Assembly: GCA_964035575.1 (NCBI GenBank)
Contig: OZ037842.1
Coordinates: forward strand, 1,612,001-1,676,000
Direction of reading: 5' to 3'
Length of the DNA stretch: 64,000 bases
Origin: Rhynchopus sp. YZ270_cl-10
Taxonomy: Eukaryota > Euglenozoa > Diplonemea > Diplonemida > Diplonemidae
Shown: positions 10,259 to 22,006 of the stretch, in pieces
Layout of the letters: each line of letters begins with the position of its first letter
Numbering within the stretch: the first letter of the stretch is position 1
Position numbers and translations under genes: made by a program
The notes under the pieces: model-generated
Database searches by the model: none
The model's input: the letters and a program-made list of their open reading frames with translations, nothing else
Told to the model about the DNA's origin: nothing

Positions 10259-11845
10259 ATGTCTGACATTGCAACAGTGAACGGCGACATGAATGTGATC
10301 TGGATGCTGGTCTGCGGAGTGATTGTGTTTCTGATGCAGCTTGGTTTCTGCTTCCTCGAGGCAGGTGCCATCCGTGCGACAAACGTGAGCAGCATTATGT
10401 ACAAGAACTTTGCGGACTGCTGCATTGGGGCCATCATGTGGTGGTTCTGTGGGTACTCCTTTGCCTTTGCGGGGAACAATGAGTTCATTGGTGGAGACGA
10501 CCGTCATATGTGGGCACTCTCCCCAAACCCGTCGGATGAGCTGTACGCCAACCTGGGACACTTCTTCCTGTCCTTCACATACATGACAACGGCAGCTACG
10601 ATTGTGAGTGGTGCTGTTGCGGAACGTGTGAACCTCGTCGGGTACGCCATGCTCGTGCTGTTCATCAGTGGGTTCACCTACCCAGTGGCCGTGCACTGGA
10701 TCTGGAGCGGCTACGGATGGCTCTCCCCCTTCTCCGACAACAAGATCAGCGCCAACGGTGTGCTTGACTTCGCTGGCAGTGTTGTGCTCCACGAGTTCGG
10801 TGGCTGCTGTGCGATTGTGTTCGCCTTCCTGCTTGGACCACGCAAGCTGCGTGACGGCATCGACGTCTTCTCTGAGGAGGGCCAGAAGATCGTTGCGCCA
10901 CACAACCGTCTCCTCCAGGCCGCAGGTACCCTGATTCTGTGGTTCTCGTGGTTTGCCTTCAACGGCGGGTCTGTGGCCGCCATTGCCGAGGGTGGATCGC
11001 TTGTTGCCGCAAACGCGATTGTGAACACACTTCTCTCTGCTGCGTCGTCGACAATTATGTGCATGATCTTCACACGCTTTGTGTACGGGTACTTCGATGT
11101 GGGCCACTGCTGCAACGCTGCACTGACCGGACTGGTTGGGATCACAGCAGGATGTGCATACATGGCGCCACTGTACGCACTGTGCACAGGGGTTGTGTCG
11201 TTCTGGTTCTACTACGGCTTCTACAAGCTGCGTGTGATGCTGCGCATCGACGACGTGGTGGACGCAGGCGCCGTGCACTACGCAGGTGGTGTCTGGGGTG
11301 GCATTGCTGCAGGCCTCTGGGCTGACCAGGCACGTATCCGTGCGGGCACAGGCAACCCGGACGCTGGTGCTGAGTACGGACTCTTCCTTGGTGGAGGTGG
11401 CAAGCAGTTGGGTATGCAGCTTCTCGGGATTGTGATGATCACTGTGTGGTGCGCTGTGACGACGACGATGGCATACTTCTTCATCAACGCCACTGTGGGT
11501 GCACGCATGAGCGAGCAGGTTGAGCTGGAGGGCATTGACCACCACGAGCACGGAGGTGTTGCCTTTGACTACCTTGAGCATGTTAGCAAGAGCCACCGTG
11601 CCGGCGAGGTCATCGACGAGACACACAACGTGGTTGTGAAGCTGCAGACGTTCTTCGAGAATGTGTCGAACGACGGCATGAAGGACGCTGCAGGCGAGGT
11701 TCGCGATGCCATGGCCTCCTTGGAGAAGGCACTTGCCGCTGCTGCCGCACCCAGCCAAGGTTCAATCAGCGGCTGTGGCTCTGACACGGTCATCAAAGTG
11801 GGTGCAACCGAGCCAGCCAACGAGGAAAGCAAGTCCAGCGACTGA
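10259..11845 (+). CDS. Ammonium transporter (Amt/Mep/Rh family)
   Basis: A single-exon 528-residue ammonium channel. About eleven hydrophobic helices span residues 12-435, followed by a hydrophilic tail of about 90 residues that is probably cytosolic. Signatures include QLGFCFLEAGAIR in the first helix, HWIWSGYGWLSPFSD before the pore, LDFAGSVVLHEFGG with the conserved Asp170 and the first pore histidine His178, and VHYAGGVWGG with the second histidine His340. The twin-histidine pore is therefore intact. The start ATG is in the strong context GCCGCCAATATG. A possible acceptor (CACCATCCAG) ends at 10220. Most plant and protist Amt proteins look like this. The direction and affinity of transport cannot be read from the sequence. 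Confidence 0.97.
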   Translation: MSDIATVNGDMNVIWMLVCGVIVFLMQLGFCFLEAGAIRATNVSSIMYKNFADCCIGAIMWWFCGYSFAFAGNNEFIGGDDRHMWALSPNPSDELYANLGHFFLSFTYMTTAATIVSGAVAERVNLVGYAMLVLFISGFTYPVAVHWIWSGYGWLSPFSDNKISANGVLDFAGSVVLHEFGGCCAIVFAFLLGPRKLRDGIDVFSEEGQKIVAPHNRLLQAAGTLILWFSWFAFNGGSVAAIAEGGSLVAANAIVNTLLSAASSTIMCMIFTRFVYGYFDVGHCCNAALTGLVGITAGCAYMAPLYALCTGVVSFWFYYGFYKLRVMLRIDDVVDAGAVHYAGGVWGGIAAGLWADQARIRAGTGNPDAGAEYGLFLGGGGKQLGMQLLGIVMITVWCAVTTTMAYFFINATVGARMSEQVELEGIDHHEHGGVAFDYLEHVSKSHRAGEVIDETHNVVVKLQTFFENVSNDGMKDAAGEVRDAMASLEKALAAAAAPSQGSISGCGSDTVIKVGATEPANEESKSSD

Positions 11846-14800
11846 ATGAAGTGACCACTAGGGGTAACAAAAAAGAACAGGGAAAGGGAAAAGGGAAACC
11901 CCTAGTCCTCACCTCAGTCCTGCACCTCTGCCCTTTTTGAATGCGAAAAAAATGTAGTTTTGTCCCTTTTCCCCATCATCCTTTTTCCCCCCTTCACTGA
12001 ACAGAACTTCGTATTTCTTCGCGACCGATCGCGACGTGCATTCCGTATCGGAGAAGTGATATGTCTTCACTTCCTCTGTCCCATCGGAGACTATGTGTGT
12101 CGTGGTTGGGGTCGCTTACTTTGTTCACTTTGCGGATTTTTTTTTCTGTCTTTTTCTTAAAAGAGATTTGAAAAAATAGGTCTGCTTCGAGAGCATTTAG
12201 ATGTTCTGTTTATTGTCCTTTGAACACTTTTGTTTTTTAAAACAAAATGTATGTGCCTTTGATGCCATTCATATAAGTTATCTTTGCTCTGCCTGCATCT
12301 GCAGAGCTGCGTTGGGAGACCTCACTTTTTTTTAATATTCACCATTTAGCACTCTTTGACTTAATAAATATTCCGATGTGAGGGTCCATCATTCAATCTA
12401 TATTTTTGCAACGCACGCAACTAGAAACCTCGCATGGTTCACAGTCCCCCTCCCCGTTTTCCTCTTTTGCGGTACTTCCACCTCTAGTTGCCTTCGTGGC
12501 CTTCCCCCCTTTTTCCCCTTGGTTTTTTTTTTTTAGCACACTCCCGATCTCCCTTTCTGAATTGCCTGCATTTGCTAAATCAAACTACGTATCTGGTCAC
12601 CTGAAATTTTTTTTGTTTCAACCATGCAGTGAAGAGGCAATCATAGGAAAGGTGGTTATTTGGTCGGGTGAATGCTTTGTGTGGAGACAGAACAACATAG
12701 TGTTGAGATCTCAACAAAAAAAAAGGACAAAAAAGTACTACACGGAAGAACCCATACAGAGCATTAGAATCTACCCTGCCACCTTCAAAGATTCGCGTGC
12801 ACATTCATCTTTGTTCTTTTTTCTTTTTTCTTTTTTCTTTTTTCTTTTTTCCAGTGATTCCTTTTCACTAAGCAGGCTTTGGTTTGGCTTACCACCTTTA
12901 CCACTTTTTATTTTTTTCACAGCTACGACAATAAGTTATAACGAAGAGAAATTTTAAAATCTCGCCAAAAAAAAAGACCGCGACATTTAGAGCTGTCCTC
13001 CTGGGTTGTCTTGTAGTGAACCCAACGGAGAAATGCCTTTGGGGCTGTTTTTGTGCTTTGGTGAAGAAGAAAGCAATAAAACGGGGACCGTAATAAGTCT
13101 CGTTGCACCTAAGACCGTAACAGAAGATATTGCTTTGAGACCCGCAACCCCCTGCAGCGGCTGGGAGATAGGTCCTGGCCCGCCTTGCAAAGGGGGGAGA
13201 TTCTTGGGTAATGTTTCCTCTGTTGCCTCTTAACCTGCAGCAGCCACCTATAGGGCCAATGATCAAGGTGGCTAAGCATAGCCTGTGTGTCTTGTTAACG
13301 GCATTAATTTTAAGTAAAATAATGCCCAATTTTCATACGTTTTTTAATAGCATTTGTTGTCATTCAAGTCGAGGGGGAGGGAAGGAGAGAGTGCAAAAAC
13401 ACCGGCCATCACGCACATACACGTTTCATGGGTATTATTCCATTCAGAATTTCCCACAAACCTGATTTTAAACACACACACATACGTTTTTCACCACGGC
13501 CGTTTTTTTTCTCCCTTTTTTTTTTCGCAACCCGGAGTGTCAGTGCGCGGAAGAGGGAGTTCGTTTTTTTTTGTTCTGTTTTATTTTTTTGTGTGCGCTA
13601 AAAATAATAATAAAAATTCTCGTGTTTCTTTTTTGTCTTCACACCAAGGGGCACCCTCCCGCCCTTTTTTGAGTTTTTGCAAAAACTCGGTCTGCTCCCT
13701 TCTGTTCCCTATCCCCTCCCTTTCTTTTCGTCTTTTTTTTTGTTCTATTTTCGATTGTGCTTGTATACCAGAGCTCTCAACCCAGGGCACGACACAACGT
13801 GTACACACTGTAGAAAATATGTTTTAAAAATACCAGTTTTTTTCTTTTTGCGTACCCCCATCCCCTTTTGACCCACTGTTTTGCTTATATTTGCATACAG
13901 TGTGTCGTCTCACTTCCCATGACGTTATCGATTCCTATCTAATAAGAAATAGAACTAGGAACTGTTCAATTATTTTCTCCCCCATCCCTCTCCAGGCCTT
14001 TGTGTCTGGAAGGTTTTTTTTCTTCTTCTTTTTTTTTGTTTGATGTAAAGAGCACAGAGAGGCACCTTATCATCATTCAAAAGAAAAAATTTTTTTTTCG
14101 TTTTGCGCTTGAAACCAAAAACCTCCACTAGCCAGCCTATTGTAGGTCAAAGTTTTTTTTGCCTGTTGCTTTTCTTGTTTTGCTTTAAACATAGCCAAAA
14201 AAAAAGGGTGTATTGTATCTGAACACAATATTTCCTGTAAAAACCCCCGAAAAGATGGGTGTGCACAGTGAGGCACTTCATCTTTCATTTTTTTTCGATT
14301 TTATTTTTGCCTAGGAAAATATACGACGTTCCCCAAAAATGCTTAAAATACCGTTATATCTTTTATCGAATTCAGCTATGGGGGAAAAAATGGACTTTTT
14401 TATATATTTTACATAGACCATCCTCCTCCTCTCCCCCCCGTCAATACGACCCTCTATCACGATATCACTGTGTCTTCCCCTGCTGACAGTCTGCTATAAT
14501 CGGGCGCCACGGAACTCCGGTTGTGTTTCTTTGGTGTGATTTTCCAAAATTAGGTGTAAAAAAATGTCCTCGGTTCCTTCAATACAGGGGGGAGATGTGT
14601 GCTCACTCGAAACAAGAACAGGCTGTCGGGGTGGAGAGTTGGCGGCTACACCCCAACCCTTACCTGTACCTGGGGGTAGTACGACATCTTCGCCTTCGGC
14701 TTCCTCCGTGCCATCTCGTGCATCGCTTCAGGCTTCCACGCCGCTTTTTCCTATTCTAATTTTCCCGAATTTCCCAGAAGAACCTTGTGTGTGAGGTATA

Positions 14801-15027
14801 TGAAGCTGTGTATATGGGAGAGTGAAAGGGGGTACAAAAGGAAACTAACATCACTCTCAAATTCAATCGCGACATCACCTTTCCTTGTACATTGCAGTAA
14901 AAATGTTACACCAATCCCATTCAAATTCAACAAATCTCATCCAGAATTTTTTACACTACACAAGAGAAAGAAGTTTATTCCCCCCCTGCCCCCCTGCTCT
15001 GCTTTCTGAAGTGAACCAGAGGTAACT
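11846..15027. other. 3.2 kb spacer
   Basis: No supportable gene. It contains a TTTTTTC microsatellite (12811-12851), many T runs, a weak hairpin-like copy at 13266-13292 and a dispersed hairpin at 14251-14287. A small open frame at 14564-14794 (76 codons, Ser/Pro/Thr-rich) and another at 13006-13233 have no recognisable similarity and are not called as genes. Confidence 0.45.
14251..14287 (+). repeat. Dispersed hairpin copy
   Basis: AAAGATG and CATCTTT form the outer stem, GTGTGC and GCAC the inner stem, the loop is ACAGTGAG and the 3' bulge is TT. This is a good match to the family architecture despite sequence change in the loop. Confidence 0.6.
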
Positions 15028-18000
15028 ATGCTTGAGTTAGAAGGAGAAGGATTGTACAAGACTCTTCTGGTTGCGTTGGGTGCCCTGTTTTTGCTAACAA
15101 AGCTTTCGCAACCAAAGGACGATGTATCCTCGAACGTCAATTTCCAACAGTTCCAAAGCCATTTCGTGTACGTCTACCTCATCATGATGATGGCTGACTG
15201 GCTGCAAGGTCCCACTGTGTTCAAGCTCTATCAATACTATGGGTTTTCCCGCCAAGAAAATGCAACGCTGTTTATTGCAGGGTTCGGAGCGTCCATGATC
15301 TTTGGTGCGTTTGCTGGGTATGCACGAAATGAAGTTTTGCAGAAGAGCGTTGAGGTCCTTTGACTTCGGCTTATATTGACAGTTTTTTGTCTTTTCAAAT
15401 CCTTTTTCCCCCAACAGAACCTTCGCTGACAAATACGGCAGGAAGCTGTGCTGCCAGATCTATGGGGTGACATACGGACTTTGGTATGACCAGAGATTTA
15501 TATACCATAGTAGAACTGAGGCTGAACCTCAGTTTTGAAAAAAAAAAAAAAACTTTTGCAGATTTGGACCACGGATGCTGCCAGATCTGGCCAGATTTGG
15601 GGGCCAATTTCCCAGATCTGGCTCGTTTTCCAGATGTGGAGATCTTGTTTCCAGATCTGGCCAGATCTGGCCAGATCTGGGAATCTGGGAAATTTTTTTT
15701 TTCAAAAAAAAAAAAAAACCCCCAGATCTGGCCAGATCTGGAAATCTGGCCATTTTTTTTTTTTTCTCAGATTTCTGGCTATTGTCTCCCAGGGAAAGGG
15801 ACTCTCGAATTTTTTTTTTTCGCCCCTATATAGGGCTAATTTCGACGATTTGAGGCCGTTAAAAGCAAAATTTGACACTTTTGAGCATCTGTGGGGGTCT
15901 AAAACGTGGTTTCGCGCACCCGAAATTTCGTGGTTTTTACCAAAGACAAGTCGATTTTTGAAAAATCTCGAAAAAAAATTTTTTTTTCCCGGGAAAATTT
16001 TGACCCCTGAGTAGGGTTTTTGTGCACCAAAAAGTGCAAAAAAACGCAAGAGTCGGGTGTTTTGACGATCTGGGTACCGCCATATGCACTACAGGGGCCC
16101 ACAATTTCGACTTTTTCTTAGCAATTTCCTTCATAATTTTTTTTTTCGATTTTTGGCAAAGGCAAATCTCAGGCAAAAAAAATTCACCCCTGATAGTGGG
16201 TCCTTGGGTGTCCAAAGATGCCAAAAACACAAAAATTTTGATGTTTTGACCATCTGTGGGCGCCTAAAACGCACTTCTCTGCCCAAAAAATGAATATCGA
16301 TTTTTCCTTAGCGTTTTTATAGCCGTGCTTTTTGGGTACTTTTTCGCAAAGGGAAAAAAAAAATATCAACCAAAATAGTGGGTCCTTGGGTGACCAAAAA
16401 TGCAAAAAAACGCATTTTTTTGGTGTTTTGACCCTTCAGAACCACCCAAAACGCACTTTTGTGTACCAAAACACGCATATTTCACATTTCCTTAGCAATG
16501 CCTTCACAAGTGCAAGGTGATTTTTGACCAAACTAATTTTGTGCACTTTTTTTGTGGTCACGTAACACTAAAATCCTCTCCGTGATGCGAGAATTACATG
16601 TGCGAATGCGATAATGATTCTCGCATGCGAACGCCCAAAACCACGAAGGAGGACGCAAGCAAGGCTTCAGTGCACTTAGGTACAGGATGCGTCGTTTTCA
16701 GTTACAAAAAAGGGTACTGTGAAGCGGTTGAGGCACACACACACACACACACAGACCCGTTGCAAAATGCATCTGGGACCCACGCTAGACCCCCCAAAAG
16801 CTGTAAAACCATATATTTCCATCTCGCGACCCCAGCGGATGTGGACTGAGGTGTTTTTTTTGGGTGTTTAGAAAGGTTTTTGTCCGATTGGAGAATTTTT
16901 TCGGTAAGTGTTGCGTTTTGTCCCCACTGAGTGTGCACTCAGAAAACACTCATCAATAAAACGACCTTTCTGTTCGGTAAAAAATAGTTATTTTCTATCG
17001 TAGTAGTGGGTTTGTCGTGCAGTGATGTTCTTTGTACCTGGAGAGTGGGCCGAGTGCAAGGTATGTTTTTAACCCCCCGGTTTTCTCCCTTTCGACATGT
17101 CCGCTATTTTTTAGCTATTTTTTTTTTGTCAACAAAAATGTCACTTTTACGTTTAAGGGGTACGGGGCGGCTTCTTGTTTGTTTGTTTGTTTTTTTGTTG
17201 TAGTCTCTACTTTTACATTCAATTTCTCTTAACAGGTACCCGAACCGACGACCCTTCATCGTGACAGCGAAGCAGTGCCGACGGAAGAGCTGGTGCAATT
17301 ATTTGAAAACCAGGTGGCGATCGTAAAAGTCGGGTTTATATACCAACTTTTCCATTAACCCACCCCATAGACCACCCTAATTATTATGAAACTCTTAGTC
17401 AGTCACTGCTATAGCCATTTAATCCAGGGAGCATAGCTAGTGCAAGAAATTCGACTTCGGGATCCGGAAAGTCTGTCCTCTGCTCTTGCGGAGGACTAGG
17501 CACAAGAAAATATTGCGTTCCCCCAGAAAACCAATTTTTGTCAGAGTAATTTTTGCCCAGGGCATGCTCTTGAAGCATGGCGGCTTGGTGTGAGAAGGGG
17601 CAGTGTATTGTTTTGTTCTAGATTTCAACGGTTGTTAGAACGAGTCAAGTGGATGCTTATCTAAACACTGACTTTAGTACAGACCCGAGAGATCACACAT
17701 GACTTTGAGGAAAGAACAAAGCAATGCATCTGTACCCGCACGCCAGGTTGTAGTTACTTCAGAATTTTCTTAAGTTTGCATGAACGAGGAGGGGCGAATC
17801 ATTCTTCGGGAACCATTAGCTGTATACCATGGAATGATTTTCTCAAAAACACCACGTGGGGGCTGAATTCAATCCCTTAAGAATTGCGAATTCAGCCTTT
17901 GTAGAAGGTACGTCTTACTTGTACTTGTACTTGTATGCCGTGTCCACCCTTCTCGACCTTACCGGTTCACATGTACGAATAATATTAGGCAATGGTAACA

Positions 18001-21000
18001 CCCTTCTCAATTGTGCAAACTTAAGAATTTTCTGCTGGAACTTACCAAAATCGATTTTCTTTCACCCCAAACACCCGCAACACCCCACCTGCTACTTCGG
18101 TAGCCTGTGTTGTTGGGAGTTGGTTCTCATGTTGATCCCCAGTGTTTTGCACTGCTTCTTCTGAGCCCAACGCTGTTTGGCCTGTCGACGTAATAAATAC
18201 GAAGACAGGGCGGCGGTGCCAACAATTTTCCGATGATGTAACGTTTATCTGATTGATTTATCGTTTGATATACCTTGTGTGTCCTACTTCGTAACTTGCA
18301 CACACGAGCAACGTATATTGAACGGTACTTCAAGCGATACTTCGTTATGTCATTGGGGTACCTGGAAAAAAAAATTTTCCCAGACGTCCCAGATCTCCCA
18401 GATTTGGCCAGATCTGGCCAGATCTGGCCAGATCTGGGACGTCTGGGAAAATTTTTTTTTCAAAAAAAAAAAAAAATTTTTCCAGATCTGGCCAGATCTG
18501 GGCGGCCCAGATCTGGAGATCTGGCCAGATCTGGCAGCATCCGTGTTTGGAAAAAAAGTTTTTTGCATTTTTTGGGGAACTCGGTTGCTGACCGCACCAT
18601 GAAATCCCGTACCATACAGGCTGTACCCAAATTTTTTTTGCCTGCGGCGCCATTTTTCCTTTTTTGCTCCGCAAAAAAGGGTTCGTTGAGTGACTCTGTG
18701 GTGTAAAAGGCTAGATTTTTACACCGTACCCCAATATTTTTTCGCCTGCGGCGCCATATTATATTATTTTTTTTTCGCTTCGCAAAAAAAATTTGAGTCA
18801 TGAGTCCTGATATGGGTGAAAAATTGCATCCGGGTGCCCTTTTGTGCACTCCTCCTGAAGGGGGGAAAGGTGCTGTGAATGCTACCTTGCGTGCTGGAGT
18901 CAGGCATAGTGCATGTGGGACCTGCTGGAGCCCTAGCCAGTGAAGCCCCCTGGGCTAGTACAATGATGATACTTCAATCTGAAGTCCATTTCTTCAAAAA
19001 AGCCCCTCCGTGCCTGCAGCCCCCTCAGGAATAGCAACCTCACTTTTTTTGCACTTTTGGTAAGGAAAAAAATCGTATATAAATCCCTGGGTATGACGTG
19101 CTTTAAATATACATAGCGCTCCAATTAGAGTGTTAGGGTATAATTAGAGTCTGGGATTTTGGGTCAAGTCAGTTAGAGTCCAGTTAGAGTATAATTAGAG
19201 TCGCTTTTCTTCAATTAGACTATAATTAGAGCGCAGTTAGAGCATAATTAGACTCTAACTACACTCTAATTATAGTCTAATTAGAGTAAAACAACAGGCT
19301 TCTTGTAGGTGCAAACGCCTTAAGGAACTGGTTCCCCTAAGGTTCCTCTGTAGGACCCAGGTGTCCAGGTGCCCACATAGCTGAGAATAAGACTTGGGGA
19401 CCCGGGACCCGGTTATTCTCAGCCGGACTGGGACACAACTATGTGAAGGCGCTGTGGGTCCGCCTGAAAGCGGGTCGGGGACCCGGTCGCGGGAGGGTGG
19501 GGGCCTAGTCCAAGTCCTACTGTACCTAGTACCCGGGACTCGGGACCCGGCTTATTCTCAGCTATGGGTACCCGGACCCGCAGTGGCACATGCCCTCAAG
19601 TGTGAGTGACCCACACATGAGGGAATGCGACACCGCAAAAACTCTTCGTGCACCTTCGGGTGCAATGCCGCAGACAGGCCAAACAGCGTTGGACTCAGAG
19701 GAATTCCTGCTGTGCAGGTAACAAACATGAGAACCAACTCCCAGTAACAAGGGGCGCCTTTTGGCGGGCGTTATTGAGGATGTTTGGGGTGCAAAGTTTT
19801 CCACAATTTTGATGCGCGGGTACAGAAGTGTTGTCTTGTTCTTTCATCTCTAGGAATGTAAATGTCAATCGAGTTTAACTACCACTAAGGGGTCGAAGGG
19901 GATAATCCCAGTATCAAAGGTTGTGTCGACGGGAAATCTATGAGTATACGTTCATTTCATCCGCAGAAATAACTACTTATGAACCCAGGAGAGATCCAAG
20001 CCTCGCGCTAAACCACCACCCGCGATTGACTTAGATGTTATAACAAAGAGAATTCATAACAAACAACACCCTACCCCATGCACACTAAAGTGCCATGCTT
20101 CAAGTGATCATGCCCTGGGCCAAAATTCCTGTGCTAAAAAGGCAACAAGACCAGTGTGAATTGTGCACTGGTTTTCTGGGGGAACAAACAATATTTTCTT
20201 GTATCTAGTCCTCTGCAAGCAGAAAACAGACGTTCTGGATTACAAAATCGAATTTCTTGCACTGGCTATGCTCCCTGGGTTTATGGCTATAGCATTGGTT
20301 GATGTGCCCCTCTTATTGACCCTATTATAAGACTCTAATTAGAGTCTAATTAGAGTCCAGTTAGAGTATTAGAGTTCAGTTAGAGTTTTAAAGACTCTAA
20401 TTATACTCTAACTGCCGACTCTAATTATCTAGTTGGAGTCTAATTAGAGCGCTATGTATATTTAAAAAAAAAATTACAACTCTTCCTGTTTGAACTATAT
20501 TATCTACCTGATATCCCTAACAGTTGCCTGACAAAGCATGTGAACAGCTATCCTGTGCTCATGTTAGGAAGGATCTTGGGTGGCTTTAGTACAAGCATCC
20601 TGTGGAGTGCGTTTGAGGCGTGGATGATCAGCGAGCACAACAGACACGGCTTCAGCTCGGAGTGGATCGGGGGGACCTTCTCGATGATGATCCAGCGCAA
20701 CGGCCTTGTCGCGATCCTGTCGGGGTTCATCGCTGAGGCGGCTGTAAGCTTCTATGATGGACATCCAGTGGCACCGTTCGATGTGTCCCTTACATGCCTC
20801 ATCATCGGCACGCTCATTATCACGTATGCACCCCTTGTTGAGTGAATGAACATCATACCCCTCTTAACAGCTTCACGTGGACTGAAAACCATGGCGACAC
20901 CCAGTCCTCCCAGACGGCAGGACTCACCCGCGCAGTGAAGGTCATCATGAACGACAAAAAGGTGTGCTACGATTGCTCTCGTACAATATTTCTTTCCCCC

Positions 21001-22006
21001 TTCCAACTTTGAATATACCAAAAAAAAAAACAAACATTTTTCAGGTCTTGACGATCGGGATCATTCAGTCGTTGTTTGAGGGGTCGATGTACACATTTGT
21101 GTTTGGGTGGACACCGCGTTTGGAGGAGAGCGGGAAGGTGCCGCTGGGGTTTGTGTTTTCGTCGTTCATGATTTCCTGCAGCATTGGGGCTACGGTGTTT
21201 GCGTACCTGTCAAAGAACGGACGCTCGGAGGAGTTCATGGTGGGTGTGTTCCTCTTCGCTGCGTTCTGCATGATCGGGGCAGTGATCTCAGACTCGCCCC
21301 TCATCACGATGCTCAGCTTCTGCGGCTTTGAGCTGTGCGTTGGCATCTTCTGGCCCTCCATCATGTCACTCCGTTCAGAGTACCTCCCCGAGGAAGGCCG
21401 TGCCACCATCATGAACCTCTTCAGAATCCCGCTCAACGCCTTCGTCTGCCTTATTCTGTTCAACCAGGTATGCGTTTTATGTCCCCGAACAACCGTCTCC
21501 GCAACAAAAGAGAAAATGGCTAGCAGATGTTCCATCTCCACGTAGCGTGTTGGGCTCCATGTAGCTGGCAAGCTCATGCACTTCCTCGAAGCTTCCATCA
21601 TGTACTCGTTGGCAAAGGGTGTGCAGTGCAAATACCGTCTGACATTAGGGTGTCAAGTATTTTGCACTTTTCCACTCTGGTCACAGAAACATCACAAAAA
21701 CATTGCAGTAGAAAAAAGAATAGTCCACAAGAGGGGCGCCTGCACCCTCCTTTGTACACTGTTAACGGGTTTTGTATTTGAAGTCAATTTTTTTTGTATT
21801 GACCCCATGTTTGCGCCTCAACACCACCCCTTATCACACAGGAAAGCCTTTCAGTCAGAGACGACTTCAAGCTCTGCGCAGTCGCCCTCACGGGGTGCGC
21901 ATACCTCACGAAGAAACTCGACTCGCTCCCCTCAAGCGTGGTCCCGGATCTGATTGTCAAAGACGCAAGCATGGACCCGGAACAGGCCTTGGACGACTCA
22001 CATTAG
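15028..22006 (+). CDS. MFSD5/MOT2-type molybdate-anion transporter (six exons)
   Basis: Exons 15028-15317, 15418-15483, 20524-20823, 20871-20961, 21045-21467 and 21842-22006 join in frame to 444 residues, close to the family's usual length. Major-facilitator protein of the MFSD5 family, whose plant and algal members move molybdate. Diagnostic blocks are ADWLQGPTVFKLYQYYGF, FIAGFGASMIFGAFAGTFAD, KYGRKLCCQIYG, CCLTKHVNSYPVLMLGR, WSAFEAWMISEHN, CVGIFWPSIMSLRSEYLPEE and RATIMNLFRIPLNAFVC. Donors are GTATGC, GTATGA, GTATGC, GTGTGC and GTATGC. Introns are 100, 5040, 47, 83 and 374 nt. The second is swollen by two transposon insertions, the first landing on the donor site itself. The start is the first ATG in the conserved frame. 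The last exon ends in a short hydrophilic tail. Confidence 0.92.
15840..16540. repeat. Degenerate tandem repeats, about 180-bp period
   Basis: Phrases such as GTGGGTCCTTGGGTG, GTTTTGACCATCTGTGGG, CCTAAAACGCACTT and TTCCTTAGC recur about every 175-185 bases through roughly four diverged units inside element C. Open frames here are low-complexity and not conserved between units. Confidence 0.7.
17398..18135. repeat. Shared core module, reverse copy in element C
   Basis: On the reverse strand, matches are found to the core of elements A and B: TGCTCCCTGGATTAAATGG, the TTTCTGGGGGAACGCAATAT block, a weaker GGGTACAGATGCATTGC block near 17735-17755 and ATGAGAACCAACTCCCA near 18115. About 330 bases (17760-18095) interrupt the order and are unrelated to the other copies. 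Confidence 0.7.
19108..20460. mobile_element. Non-autonomous DNA transposon B inside the same intron
   Basis: A 1353-bp element with inverted ends TATACATAGCGCT and AGCGCTATGTATA, flanked by TTTAAA on both sides (19102-19107 and 20461-20466). The flank may be a 6-bp target duplication, although it is palindromic and A/T-rich, so the boundary is uncertain. Subterminal zones (19120-19290, 20330-20450) are arrays of AATTAGAGTC and its complement. Between them lie a GC-rich stretch with repeated GGGACCCGG phrases (19390-19570) and the shared core (about 19573-20300) in the same orientation as in element A. No transposase is encoded. Confidence 0.8.
19573..20300. repeat. Shared core module, copy in element B
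   Basis: Runs from ACCCGCAGTGGCACATG to TGCTCCCTGGG. The best stretch, 19670-19885, matches 6690-6905 closely by eye, with a few substitutions and small gaps. Element A's copy has extra bases in the middle. Confidence 0.8.

Larger units (their letters stand above)
15491..19089. mobile_element. hAT-like non-autonomous DNA transposon C inside an intron
   Basis: A 3599-bp element with terminal inverted repeats CAGAGATTTATATAC (left) and GTATATAAATCCCTG (right), 15 bp with one mismatch. Perfect 8-bp direct repeats GGTATGAC flank it at 15483-15490 and 19090-19097. CAG…CTG ends with an 8-bp duplication fit the hAT superfamily. Subterminal arms at about 15565-15760 and 18360-18550 are inverted copies full of the palindrome CCAGATCTGG. 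The centre holds degenerate repeats of about 180 bp (15840-16540) and a reverse-strand copy of the shared core (about 17398-18135). No transposase frame is visible. The left target copy includes the GTATGA donor of the host intron. The subterminal arms might instead mark a nested second element. Confidence 0.82.

Noticed and set aside
10223-11758. Minus-strand open frame of 511 codons
   Set aside because: Exact antisense of the ammonium transporter. Its composition (His, Val, Cys rich) is the reverse reading of a GC-rich gene.
15535-16014. Open frames in the CCAGATCTGG and 180-bp repeat zone
   Set aside because: They arise from low-complexity repeats, appear in all frames, and are not conserved between repeat units.
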